Shown one piece after another: positions 36,021 to 44,659 of a stretch of DNA of 64,000 nt. A model generated the notes under the pieces. The model worked only from the letters and a program-made list of their open reading frames with translations, made no database searches and had not been told where the DNA came from. The stretch comes from JAHFUI01 sp039931615 (GTDB lineage Bacteria; Acidobacteriota; Vicinamibacteria; Vicinamibacterales; CAVVIG01), in assembly GCA_039931615.1 (NCBI GenBank), contig JBDTRR010000006.1, positions 96,526-160,525 of the forward strand, given 5' to 3'. The first letter of the stretch is position 1; the number at the start of each line of letters is the position of its first letter. A program made the position numbers and the translations under genes.

Positions 36021-36350
36021 ATGTCGGCATTCATCGTCGAGCGGCTCAAATCAAGTCCCGTGTCGTTTCGCTCCGGAGAGGAGGCCACCCTGCGGCTGTC
36101 GCTCCAGGCCGAGAGCGCGGCCGGCGAACGAACCGACGTGGAATACCGGCTCAATCCCAGCAATGAGGTCGTCTTCTCCGAGAATGGCGGCAAGGTCATC
36201 AAGGCGACGTTCACCGTCCAGTCGGTGCCGACCTCGGTTGACCGCAAGTATGCGCTGAACAGTTCGCGCGGCAAGATTGTGCAGATTACCGCCGTGGTGC
36301 TGCCAGAGCGGGACGAGCAAAGCAAGGAAACGGTGACGATTCTTTCGTGA
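36021..36350 (+). CDS. Small beta-rich protein of unknown function
   Basis: 109 residues without a signal peptide. Alternating strands (VSFRSGEEATLRLSLQAE, then VEYRLNPSNEVVFSENGGK and KATFTVQSVPTSV) look like a single immunoglobulin-like or beta-sandwich domain. It follows the upstream gene by 8 bases and is followed by the Ig-repeat lipoprotein, so the three are likely one operon. Because both neighbours are exported and this one is not obviously so, it may act inside the cell or have an unusual export route. Confidence 0.65.
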   Translation: MSAFIVERLKSSPVSFRSGEEATLRLSLQAESAAGERTDVEYRLNPSNEVVFSENGGKVIKATFTVQSVPTSVDRKYALNSSRGKIVQITAVVLPERDEQSKETVTILS

Positions 36351-36361
36351 ACGGCAGGAGC

Positions 36362-37681
36362 ATGAAACGCCTACTGCACACCGGATGGGCACTGCTGGCC
36401 CTGCTGACCGGCGCTTGCCACGATCCAAGTGCGTACGTCATCTCGCCCGACAACGCCGATCAGATCCTGCGCGTCGACGTGTCGGCGGCATCGATCCCGG
36501 CGGACGGCCTGTCGCGGACGACGATCAAGGCCGCGATCGCGCCAGGCGCGGCGGCCGATCGGCGGGACGTGACGTTCACCACCAATACCGGCACGCTGGT
36601 CTTCGGCGCCAGGACCGGCCTGACGGTGACCGTGACGGCCGACGTCGCCGGCGAAGCCGTCCTGCAGCTGCAAAGCAGTCCGCGGGTCGAGTCCGCCCTC
36701 GTCGAGGTGAAGGTCTTGACGATCGCGCGCACGGTGACCGTCGAGTTCACGCCGCCGGTGCCGGACAGTACGTTCACGCTCGCGGCCAGTCCGGAGACGA
36801 TTCGTGCCGACGGCTTCAGTCAAGCGACGGTCTCCGCTCAATTGCAGCGGCTCGGCACGACCGAGCAGCGAATCGTCGAATTCAAGACCACGGCTGGAAC
36901 GCTGACGGCGCCGGGGGTCACGGCAGGAAGCGTCATCCGGGTTGGCGCGAATGCCGACGGCCAGGCCGCCGCCAGCCTGCAGGCATCGAAGCTCGCAGAG
37001 ACGGCCCATGTCACCGCGACCGCGCTGAACGTCACTCGCTCGGTCGACGTCACGTTCACGGCCGCCAACCCGTCGGACATCATCAGGCTCGCGTCGACCG
37101 ATTCCTCGCTCCCGGCCGACGGCAAGAGCACCGCCCGAATGACCGCGACGATCGCGCCGGGACTGCCGGCCGACAAGCGCACCGTCACGTTCCGCATGAC
37201 CGGCACCGGCGGCGTCTTCCTGCCGGAGGGTCAACAACAGGTGACGAGAGATGCCGATGCCAGCGGCCAGGCGCGAGTCGATGTCCAGGCCGACTCCAAG
37301 ACCGGCTTTGCCCGCGTCGTCGCCGAAGTCGACAAGACCACCAGCAACGATGTGCTCGTGCCGCTCGTTCCAGCGCTGCCCGATCAGATCTTCTTCCGCA
37401 GTGACGTCGTTCGCCTGAGCTCCGGGAATGCTGAAGCGACTGTCACCGCTGAACTGCGGCGGAACATCGGCAAGGTCAACGAGGGAACCATCGTCAGCTT
37501 CTCGGCGGTGACGAATACCGGTACCGTCATCGGTGCGTTTCGGGACGTCAGGACGAGCGACGCGACCGGCAGTGCGACCGCCAGGTTCAGCCTGGGGACG
37601 ACGCCGTATCTCGGCCCGATTGTGTTGACGGCGTCTGTCGCAGGTGGCCCGAGCGCGTCGATCACCTTGATCGTGCAGTAA
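36362..37681 (+). CDS. Lipoprotein with four invasin-like (Big_1-type) Ig domains
   Basis: 439 residues. The ATG at 36362 gives MKRLLHTGWALLALLTGAC, a lipoprotein signal (lipobox LTGAC). The mature protein is four tandem Ig-like units of about 100 residues, each opening with a variant of ASxxSIPADGLSRTTIKA (IPADG, IRADG, LPADG, and RLSSGNAEATVTA in the fourth) and containing a VTF-x-T-x-x-GT strand. This is the bacterial Ig-like/invasin repeat used as an extracellular stalk or adhesion module. A GTG at 36347 overlapping the previous stop is an alternative start. Confidence 0.82.
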   Translation: MKRLLHTGWALLALLTGACHDPSAYVISPDNADQILRVDVSAASIPADGLSRTTIKAAIAPGAAADRRDVTFTTNTGTLVFGARTGLTVTVTADVAGEAVLQLQSSPRVESALVEVKVLTIARTVTVEFTPPVPDSTFTLAASPETIRADGFSQATVSAQLQRLGTTEQRIVEFKTTAGTLTAPGVTAGSVIRVGANADGQAAASLQASKLAETAHVTATALNVTRSVDVTFTAANPSDIIRLASTDSSLPADGKSTARMTATIAPGLPADKRTVTFRMTGTGGVFLPEGQQQVTRDADASGQARVDVQADSKTGFARVVAEVDKTTSNDVLVPLVPALPDQIFFRSDVVRLSSGNAEATVTAELRRNIGKVNEGTIVSFSAVTNTGTVIGAFRDVRTSDATGSATARFSLGTTPYLGPIVLTASVAGGPSASITLIVQ

Positions 37682-38092
37682 AAGGGCGCAACGGCATCCG
37701 GCGACGCGATCAGGCTGGCGTCGCGGGCGACGGCGGCGTTCCACTGGTCGGGCTCGCGCTGACTGAATACCCCTCGCCAAAGTCCTGCCGACAATTCCCA
37801 TCCCAAGACGAGCAGCACGACGCAGGCGGTGATCGCCGCGGTCAGCCACAGATCCGCTTGACTCACGTACCCGTAGATGTCCGATCCAGGAAGGCGCATA
37901 TCAACACGCATCCCAGGACCGCGGCCAGGGCAGACGCGAGCCAGACGCGTATGCCGGGGCGGTTCGACACGATTCGTGCGCGAGTATCCCTTGCGGCCCG
38001 TGAGCCTGACGTTCTTCGGAGCGACCGGGCACGGCGTCCATGCCGCTGTCTTCATCCGGCGGATACAATGAGACGCACTGGAGATCGAGCGA
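37682..38092. other. 411-base spacer with two doubtful small membrane ORFs on the minus strand
   Basis: No confident gene. On the minus strand, a 35-residue frame from a GTG at 37970 (ends 37863) encodes one membrane helix (IRVWLASALAAVLGCVLICAFL). Its TGA overlaps a GTG at 37866 that opens a second frame with another helix (LTAAITACVVLLVLGWELS). The second frame then runs about 300 bases antisense into the Ig-repeat gene, so it cannot be an ordinary intact gene. Either coupled micro-membrane proteins or the broken 5' part of a lost gene. Confidence 0.3.
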
Positions 38093-39028
38093 GTGAGGGA
38101 CGGCTCAACGCACGGCGAACAGCACGGTGGCACGGCTCGCACACGATGGCCGGTCGGGGCTCAGCCGGGCGCAGTGGCATTGGCGCTCGCCCTCGCCGCG
38201 ATGACGGTCGCCGGTGCGCAGGCGCCGGCAGACGTCGACGACGTCCTGATTCGGGTCGGCGAACGGATCGCCGAGTTCTATCAGCGCGCGACGCACGTCG
38301 TCGGCATCGAGACGTCCACCGTACAGCGCGTCGACCTCAATGGTTCACCCGACGGGTTCGGGCGGACCGTCGAATCGGAGCTGCGCCTCGTCGCCGGCGA
38401 CGATCGGTCCTCTGGCGAAGCGGCCGTCGTCCGCATGGTCCGAACAGTGAATGGGCGGACGCCGCGCGAGAAGGACAAGAAGGACCGCGCCGGGTGCACC
38501 GATCCCAATCCCCTGACCGCCGAACCGCTGGCGTTTCTCCTGCCCGCTCACCGGTCGGAGTACGAATTCAAAGCGGCGGGAACGGCGAAAGACCGGGGCC
38601 GGCTGGTCGTGATGATCGATTTCGCGTCGGTGGATCGCCGGAGCCAGATTGAGCTGATCGAAGACCCGAACGGACACGACGACTGCTTCGACTGGTCGGG
38701 GCATCTCGCCTCGAGGGGACGCATCTGGGTCGATGCCGGCAACCATGACGTCGTCCGCGTCGAGCGGGGTCTGAGAGGGCCGGTCGACGTACGGGTTCCC
38801 ACGCTGATCCAGCGCCGTCACCTCCTTGGCAGCTCGATCGTCCTGATGCGGGACGATGTGACGATTCGCTACAAGACAGTCGCCTTCAGCGACCCCGAAG
38901 AGGTATTGCTTCTGCCGGAATCGATCGACTCGTTGACGGTCATCAGGGGCGGTCTCGAGTCAGCCCGGCGACGTCAGACCTTCTCCGAATACAAGCGTTT
39001 CGTCACGGGAGGCCGGCTCGTGCAGTAA
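38093..39028 (+). CDS. Exported hypothetical protein
   Basis: 311 residues from a GTG with GGAG 9-10 bases upstream. A hydrophobic signal segment (GAVALALALAAMTVAGAQA, about 26-44) follows an unusually long hydrophilic start. The mature part has a helical opening (VLIRVGERIAEFYQRATHVVGIE), then strands, and ends with RRRQTFSEYKRFVTGGRLVQ. This pattern is common in uncharacterised acidobacterial exported proteins. A shape similar to outer-membrane lipoprotein-sorting proteins is possible but not shown. It ends at a strong bidirectional terminator. Confidence 0.75.
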   Translation: MRDGSTHGEQHGGTARTRWPVGAQPGAVALALALAAMTVAGAQAPADVDDVLIRVGERIAEFYQRATHVVGIETSTVQRVDLNGSPDGFGRTVESELRLVAGDDRSSGEAAVVRMVRTVNGRTPREKDKKDRAGCTDPNPLTAEPLAFLLPAHRSEYEFKAAGTAKDRGRLVVMIDFASVDRRSQIELIEDPNGHDDCFDWSGHLASRGRIWVDAGNHDVVRVERGLRGPVDVRVPTLIQRRHLLGSSIVLMRDDVTIRYKTVAFSDPEEVLLLPESIDSLTVIRGGLESARRRQTFSEYKRFVTGGRLVQ

Positions 39029-39038
39029 CGTCAGAAAA

Positions 39039-39070
39039 GCAAAAGGGCCGGGTGGCTCCGGCCCTTTTGC
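39039..39070. terminator. Bidirectional intrinsic terminator
   Basis: GCAAAAGGGCCGG (39039-39051) pairs perfectly with CCGGCCCTTTTGC (39058-39070) over the loop GTGGCT. The A4 and T4 runs at the stem ends give terminators in both directions. It sits between the convergent genes ending at 39028 and 39095. This is the best canonical terminator in the window. Confidence 0.88.
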
Positions 39071-39094
39071 GTCGATCCGCCTAACGCGACGCGA

Positions 39095-40327
39095 TCACTT
39101 CGGTGTCACATGAATCAGGGCGCCGGCACTCGCGTCTTCCAGCATCCACAGTGAACCATCAGGGGCTTGCGCCACATCGCGGATCCGCTTGCCCACCGCC
39201 CAGCGCTCGGCGGTCTTGGCGCCGCCCTTCCCATCGAAGACGACGCGGGTGAGTGACTGGGTGGCCAGGCCGCCGATGAAGCCGCTGCCGTTCCATTGCG
39301 GGAATGTCTGCGTGCCGGTATAGAACATCAGATTACCGGGCGCGATCACCGGTACCCAATAGATCGCCGGCTTCGCCAGGTCGGGCCGCGTGTCGGGATT
39401 GGGGATCGCCACGCCGTTATAGTTCGGGGCATACCCGACGAGGGGCCAGCCATAGTTCTTGCCCCTTTCGATCAGGTTCAACTCATCGCCGCCGCGCGGC
39501 CCATGCTCGAGCTCCCACAATTCGCCGGTTGGTGAAAACGCCAGGCCGTAGGGCGTGCGGTGGCCCATGGTCCAGGTCTCAGCCGGGGTATTGTTGGGAC
39601 CGGTAAAAGTATAGGTACTGACCACCTTCGCGGTCTTGGCGGCCTCGGTGTCAGTGGGCGGATCGATCAGCGGAATGCTGGCCGCGCCGGTCTTGCCGAA
39701 GTTGGGATTGTCCTGAGCGGGTTTGCCGTCCAGCGTCAGACGGAGGATCTTTCCGACGGGCTGGTCGGGATCCTGAGCGGGGGTGAAGCGCTGGCGGTCG
39801 CCGACCGTGAGGAACAGATACTGGCCGTTGGGCGAGAAGGCCAGCGCGCCGCCCTCCTGGCCGCCCTTGCCCTTGGGCAACTGACGCCACAGCACCGTCA
39901 TGTTTTGCAGGCCGGCGCCGGTGGCGGTGAAGTTCAGTTTGGCGCGGGCCAGCGCCAGGCCGCCGCCGTAGTCGCCGGGCTCGGCATAGGTCAGATAGAT
40001 ACTCTGGTCGGTGGCGTAAGTGGGCGACACGAAGACGCCCAACATGCCGTTTTGACCCTGCCAATACACCGAGGGGGTATTGCCGACCAGGGTCTTCTGT
40101 CCCTGTTGGGAAACCAGCCACAGAGGTCCGACCTTTTCGGTGATCAGCATGCGGCCATCGGGCAGGAAGGCCATCCGCCATGGCAGGGTAAAGGTGGTGA
40201 CCGTCGTCATCGTAAAGGGCAAGCTGGCTTCGGGCTTCTGTTCACCCGCGTTGACCTGAGCCCAGGCCGCCGTTGACGCCAGGCTGAAGTACACCGCTAT
40301 TACCGCTGTTGCCAATTTCATTGTCAT
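39095..40327 (-). CDS. PQQ-dependent aldose sugar dehydrogenase (soluble GDH-like beta-propeller)
   Basis: 410 residues. Signal peptide to about residue 23 (STAAWAQ). Propeller motifs of the Asd/YliI group: RMAFLPDGRMLITEKVGPLWLV, VFVSPTYATDQSIYLTYAE, LTVGDRQRFTPAQDPDQPVGKILRLTLDG-type segment, WTMGHRTPYGLAFSPTGELWELEHGPRGGDELN-type segment and KRIRDVAQAPDGSLWML. It would oxidise aldoses in the periplasm with PQQ and Ca2+. AAGGAG lies about 12 bases before the ATG. A paralogue lies at 59416-60687. Codon choice here looks slightly less GC-extreme than in its neighbours, which hints at transfer, but that is unmeasured. Confidence 0.9.
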   Translation of the reverse strand: MTMKLATAVIAVYFSLASTAAWAQVNAGEQKPEASLPFTMTTVTTFTLPWRMAFLPDGRMLITEKVGPLWLVSQQGQKTLVGNTPSVYWQGQNGMLGVFVSPTYATDQSIYLTYAEPGDYGGGLALARAKLNFTATGAGLQNMTVLWRQLPKGKGGQEGGALAFSPNGQYLFLTVGDRQRFTPAQDPDQPVGKILRLTLDGKPAQDNPNFGKTGAASIPLIDPPTDTEAAKTAKVVSTYTFTGPNNTPAETWTMGHRTPYGLAFSPTGELWELEHGPRGGDELNLIERGKNYGWPLVGYAPNYNGVAIPNPDTRPDLAKPAIYWVPVIAPGNLMFYTGTQTFPQWNGSGFIGGLATQSLTRVVFDGKGGAKTAERWAVGKRIRDVAQAPDGSLWMLEDASAGALIHVTPK

Positions 40328-40460
40328 TTCGCTCTATGTCTCCTTGAATCTCAAAAGCTCGACCTTATCCAACGCCTCGTGTCTTAGCATGCGGGGCGCG
40401 TCGTCGTCAATTTGTGATGTCGAATCGAGCGCACCTCTGCATCACCGGGCCGCTTCGATT

Positions 40461-42530
40461 CTACTTCCGCAGGATCTCGCGGCGGCCAACAGCAAGGGCT
40501 CGTCCGACCATCCTTGTCACCACGCTCCCTGCCGCCCGTCGCTCGAAATAACCCACGTCGGCGACGACGATGAGCTTTCCTCGCGCCCGCGAGATTGCCA
40601 CATTGATGAGATTCTGCGCCGCCGAGTGGACGCCGCGCTCGCTCAGCAGCACGCCCGGCTTCATCGGCTCTGCGTCCACGGTGTCCAGGATGACGACATC
40701 CCGTTCCTGTCCCTGGAAGCGGTGCACGGTGCTGCATTCGATCTGTCGCCCATCGCCTTGATCGCCAGCCCCGTCCTTGAGGCGCGCCCTGATGGCGCGG
40801 GCCTGATCGACATACGGCGTGATGATCGCCACCGACTCCGCACCTGCCCGCACCGCGCGTCTCGCGAGGTCGACACACAAATCGGCCGTGATGAGGTTGA
40901 GTCGGGATTGTCCCGCGGAGCCTGGCTGGCACGTCGTGCGGCCGTCGGTATCCAGCACGACCAGCGGTGATCCGGCATGGGGCTCGCGAGCCGCGATGCG
41001 TTCGCGCACCGCCGGATCGCCACCGTGTTTCAGCCGGCCGGCATAGAAGAGATCGGAAACCAGCTCGCCGATCTGATAGTGCATGCGATACTGCACGTCC
41101 AACATCGCGACCAGCGGCGACGAGAGTGGCTCCGCCACCGCCACCTCGAAGATATTGCGGCCCATCACCTTCCGGACGTATGCCTCATTCGATTGCACGA
41201 TCGATGGGAGCTGGCACGGATCCCCGACCATCACGGTCTTGCGGCGGCCCAGGCAGGCGGCGTAGAAGAGCGCCGGCAAGACCGCCATCGACGCCTCCTC
41301 CACGATCAGCACATCGAATCGCTGCTCCGTCATCAGGGGCGAGAAGTAACCGTTGGTCAACGTCGACAGGATCAGCGACGCGCCGTCGACGATGTCGTGC
41401 TCCTTGTCGAGCAGGGCCTTCCTTCTCTCCGCAATGGCCTGGTCGTAGAGCGCCAGTGCCCTCACCAGTCGGTTGATGCGCCGCCGAATCAGTCCGGCCA
41501 GCGCCGCGGGAGAGCCGCCCTGCAGTGCGGTCGCTCGCCGTGCGCCGAAAATGTCTTCCAGCTGTGCGGGCGGACGCCGCGGGCGGGCCCCGCCGAAGAG
41601 ATCATCTTGATACGGCACATCGGCGTCGGACAAGGCGGAGAGCGCCTCCTCGCACCTCCGCACGGCGAGGGCCACCGCCGGACGCCGGCTCGCCATCCGA
41701 TCCAAGGCCTGCTGGTGCACGGCGTTGAGCCGGATCACGACGTCGCGCAGCGCGGCGCCGAAGGTCGGCCCATCGCTGCGACCGATTCGGACGACCGTCC
41801 CGGCGTCAATCGCTTCCGCCATCTCAGGATCTGCCGCGATCCGCTCGAGGGCCTGATCCAGGGCGGCATTTGTCGTCGACAGGACCAGCACTCGCAGCTT
41901 CTGCGCCAGCAGCTCGCTGACGATGTGAGCGAGCGTCGTCGTCTTGCCGGTGCCGGGTGGTCCCCAGACGAACGCCAGGTCGCTGTCCGAGCAGAGCTGG
42001 ACAGCGGCACGCTGGCTGGCGTTCAGAGAGGCGTGCGTCCGGCTCAATGCCCGGGGCTCGAACGTCGCGTCAAGCTTGCCAAACAGCGTCATCGCCCGTT
42101 CGACAGCAAAGCGGTGAGGATCGATCTCATCGAGCACCTTGAGCAGTTTTTCGTAGAGAAACCACGGATAGATGACCAGGACGCCGTGCCCGTCCCTGAG
42201 TGCGATGGGGCGCTCGCTCCACAGCGTCACTTCGGCACCGTCGATGCGATCGATGCGGACCAGTTGTTCCACGTCGGACGCACGCAGGGTGCATTCGAGC
42301 CCCGCCACGAGCTTCTCGTCGATCGACAGTGCCCTGAATGTGTACGACGCACCACCGGCCGGCTCGTCGAGCACCTGGCGCTGGCCATCAGTCAACACGA
42401 CCTCGAACGAGCCCCGGCGCTCGCGCATGGCCTCCATCTCCTGCCGGATGGCCCGTGTAAAATGAGAGACGAAACTGGACAGGAGGCCCGGAAGGGGCGT
42501 CGGGCGTATCCCATCCTTGACAGAAGTCAT
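40461..42530 (-). CDS. SF1 (UPF1/DNA2-like) helicase, AAA_11/AAA_12
   Basis: 689 residues. An N-terminal domain of about 170 residues precedes the motor. Walker A GPPGTGKTTTLAHIVSELL (about 195-213); motif II is VLIVEEASMAVLPAL, with Glu where the family usually has the first Asp of DEAS; motif III VMVGDPCQLPSI; motif IV region LDVQYRMHYQIGELVSDLFY; motif V STVHRFQGQERDVVILDT; motif VI INVAISRARGKLIVV. ATP-driven translocation on nucleic acid is expected. The gene lies 54 bases after a 610-residue protein of unknown family, and the pair resembles an accessory cassette. A housekeeping role is less likely because the N-terminal part is not that of RecD or Rep. Confidence 0.88.
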   Translation of the reverse strand: MTSVKDGIRPTPLPGLLSSFVSHFTRAIRQEMEAMRERRGSFEVVLTDGQRQVLDEPAGGASYTFRALSIDEKLVAGLECTLRASDVEQLVRIDRIDGAEVTLWSERPIALRDGHGVLVIYPWFLYEKLLKVLDEIDPHRFAVERAMTLFGKLDATFEPRALSRTHASLNASQRAAVQLCSDSDLAFVWGPPGTGKTTTLAHIVSELLAQKLRVLVLSTTNAALDQALERIAADPEMAEAIDAGTVVRIGRSDGPTFGAALRDVVIRLNAVHQQALDRMASRRPAVALAVRRCEEALSALSDADVPYQDDLFGGARPRRPPAQLEDIFGARRATALQGGSPAALAGLIRRRINRLVRALALYDQAIAERRKALLDKEHDIVDGASLILSTLTNGYFSPLMTEQRFDVLIVEEASMAVLPALFYAACLGRRKTVMVGDPCQLPSIVQSNEAYVRKVMGRNIFEVAVAEPLSSPLVAMLDVQYRMHYQIGELVSDLFYAGRLKHGGDPAVRERIAAREPHAGSPLVVLDTDGRTTCQPGSAGQSRLNLITADLCVDLARRAVRAGAESVAIITPYVDQARAIRARLKDGAGDQGDGRQIECSTVHRFQGQERDVVILDTVDAEPMKPGVLLSERGVHSAAQNLINVAISRARGKLIVVADVGYFERRAAGSVVTRMVGRALAVGRREILRK

Positions 42531-42584
42531 CGGCGAGGGATGATCGTAGCCGACATCGACCGCGTGCTCTTGATCGTGATGAGG

Positions 42585-44417
42585 TCAGGAAGAAGCGTCT
42601 GCCTGAACAATCACCAGATTCGGACACATCAACTTCAACACTCCTGCCGCGGCGGGGGGCAGCCCGACAATCTTCACATCGCGTCCCGCCCCCAGGACCT
42701 CAGTGAGAATGGTCTTGGCGATGGCGACCCATCCCCCAGGAGTCCTGTAACTGAGCACGCACTTCCCCTCTCTTCGATCGCTCAAGAGTTGCGGCTCGTC
42801 ATGAGCATCAGCCTCGGGCGCGGCCACAATCCGCCTGTCTGACGATGCGACATACCGAAGCGGAAGATCTGGAATCGACAACGCCTTCGAATCGACCGGT
42901 CGATCATCCCCGGGAAATATGAACAGGCGCCCGGTCCGAACGACAGCGTCCGTCCCGTCATCAGCAGCGCGCCTGTGTAACGCCTGCTCGATCCGAGCGA
43001 AGATGTCTTCGGCAAACTGCTGCGGGTAGTCGAACAGCTTTTCCACATCCCGGTCGAGGTGCGGCAACTTCCGCCAACCGCTCACCCACGCGAGCTTGTC
43101 GGCGTTGACGTCCCCACCGACAAAGACATCTTCCAGACTGAACCGGGTTACGGCATCGGGCTGTAGCGTCTTGAACGCCATATGTTCCATGAGATCAGAT
43201 GAAAACCCGTAGAGCACCCCATATGGAGAATACGCGCCGGCCACGGGTCGGAACTCTGGACAATCGTCAGACAACGGCTTCGACAAGCGACCGATCCTCG
43301 CTTCGTATTCCTGGATCAGCTGGACGTGTCGCTGTCCCATCGGCGTATAGGCAGCCCGCCCGTCGCCATCAGTCGTGATGAAGAGCGGCTCGAGCATGCT
43401 GTACGGACCCAGCAACTCGACGCGATTCAGGAACAACTCGGGATCCGGAGAGATCGCCTGACAGATGGCGTCCGCCAATTCGAGCCTCTTCTCACCATCG
43501 GCGCCGTGCCAGGCGCTTTCATAGGCCTCGAGCAGCGGCACGAGATCTTGAATCAGCAGGGCGAAATCAAGGGCATTGGAGCTGCGGGTGACCAGAATCA
43601 GGCCATCGTCATTCAGGGACACAGCCTTCTTCGTGGAGTAGTAGCGAATCTGTGAGCGTAAGTGCCCGGCAGCCATTCGAACACCGGCTTTGTGGATTTC
43701 GAGCCGGTCGTCTGGCGAAAGGCTGTCTGTCAGTCTTGCCGCCACGTCAAAGTAGGCCCCGAGTTCATCGGTGGCGGGGCTCTGCGCCATCTGGATCAAC
43801 CATCGCGCATCTCGCACAAGCACCGGCTGATCAGCGGCCCTGATTGTCCACAGCCGGTCGAGCACGCCTTGAACCTGCGCGAGCCGATCGCCGGCGCTGC
43901 CCGATCCGGCATCCCACGAGCGCATACTCAAGAACGTGAGGGATCGGACCAGATAGAGGTTGAACAGCGTGTGCGCATAGCGGAGCCGGCCATTGCGACC
44001 CGGCCAACGCGTCTGCCGCCATAAATGAAAGGCGCGGATCATCATCTCCGCCGGGTCGGCCAGGCCGTTGTGCAGTCCCGGAATCGCACGAGGCCGGAAT
44101 CCACCTGCCCAATGCGCTTCTTCCAATTGACCGCGAAGACGCGATTGGCCGTGATTGACCCCGGCCAGCGTGAAAAAACAGTCCTCGAAGTGACGAGACA
44201 GGAGAGCACCGTCCTGCAGGTATTCGATCGGCTTTCGTTGCGCGTTCAACAGCCCCTGGATCTTTTCGACGATTTCATCGCGATGCTTCAGGAACAAGTG
44301 CAAGAGATCGAGATGGGCTTGAAACGGCACTTCGCCAGGACGCAGTCCGGCTGGTCCCTGTTCCGGCGCTCGACCGGTCCAGAGCGCGTCTGGCGTTGCC
44401 AGTTGGGGGTCACGCAT
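42585..44417 (-). CDS. Large protein of unknown function, partner of the SF1 helicase
   Basis: 610 residues, cytoplasmic by composition. The first 350 residues are mainly helical (PFQAHLDLLHLFLKHRDEIV, FHLWRQTRWPG, LFNLYLVRSLTFLSMRSWD). The middle contains SPYGVLYGFSSDLMEHMAFK and FVGGDVNADKLAWVSGWRKLP. The C-terminal 120 residues are mixed, with GKCVLSYRTPGGWVAIAKTIL and KIVGLPPAAAGVLKLM. I see no nuclease, methyltransferase, ATPase or toxin motif. The 54-base gap to the helicase suggests one operon. No family recognised; a substrate-recognition or effector subunit for the helicase is an inference from context only. Confidence 0.72.
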   Translation of the reverse strand: MRDPQLATPDALWTGRAPEQGPAGLRPGEVPFQAHLDLLHLFLKHRDEIVEKIQGLLNAQRKPIEYLQDGALLSRHFEDCFFTLAGVNHGQSRLRGQLEEAHWAGGFRPRAIPGLHNGLADPAEMMIRAFHLWRQTRWPGRNGRLRYAHTLFNLYLVRSLTFLSMRSWDAGSGSAGDRLAQVQGVLDRLWTIRAADQPVLVRDARWLIQMAQSPATDELGAYFDVAARLTDSLSPDDRLEIHKAGVRMAAGHLRSQIRYYSTKKAVSLNDDGLILVTRSSNALDFALLIQDLVPLLEAYESAWHGADGEKRLELADAICQAISPDPELFLNRVELLGPYSMLEPLFITTDGDGRAAYTPMGQRHVQLIQEYEARIGRLSKPLSDDCPEFRPVAGAYSPYGVLYGFSSDLMEHMAFKTLQPDAVTRFSLEDVFVGGDVNADKLAWVSGWRKLPHLDRDVEKLFDYPQQFAEDIFARIEQALHRRAADDGTDAVVRTGRLFIFPGDDRPVDSKALSIPDLPLRYVASSDRRIVAAPEADAHDEPQLLSDRREGKCVLSYRTPGGWVAIAKTILTEVLGAGRDVKIVGLPPAAAGVLKLMCPNLVIVQADASS

Positions 44418-44434
44418 GACGGCAGCCTGGTGTC

Positions 44435-44659
44435 CTAGACGCCGGCAAACCAGTGGAGGCCGAAGTCCGAGTTGGTGCCACCCGTGCCCCAGGCGACGAG
44501 GTTGATCCAGTGACAGATGCGCACGCTGTATGAATGAACGGGGCTCGAGGCCTCGGCGGCTGGGCGGGTCGTGTCGGGGATCACGGCGTTGAGCAGAGTA
44601 TAGAGGGTTGGCGTCGGCTCGGCCGCGCCAAACTCATGATTGAATGGGTGGAGCCGCAT
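44435..44659 (-). CDS. Doubtful small ORF upstream of the helicase cassette
   Basis: 74 codons ending 17 bases before the 610-residue gene. The C-terminal part looks protein-like (SVRICHWINLVAWGTGGTN, then DFGLHWFAGV), which argues for coding. However, its ATG shares the CATG at 44657-44660 with the GreB-like gene on the other strand, leaving no room for promoters outside the two genes, and no ribosome binding site is seen. It may be the in-frame remnant of a longer gene or non-coding spacer. Confidence 0.22.
   Translation of the reverse strand: MRLHPFNHEFGAAEPTPTLYTLLNAVIPDTTRPAAEASSPVHSYSVRICHWINLVAWGTGGTNSDFGLHWFAGV

Noticed and set aside
37384..37866. A 160-codon minus-strand frame with one membrane helix
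   Set aside because: Two thirds of it is antisense to the Ig-repeat lipoprotein gene. Only the helix region is retained, as a doubtful observation in the spacer entry.
40977..42842. A 621-codon plus-strand frame opposite the SF1 helicase
   Set aside because: No protein motif, His/Arg-rich composition, and a complete set of helicase motifs on the other strand.
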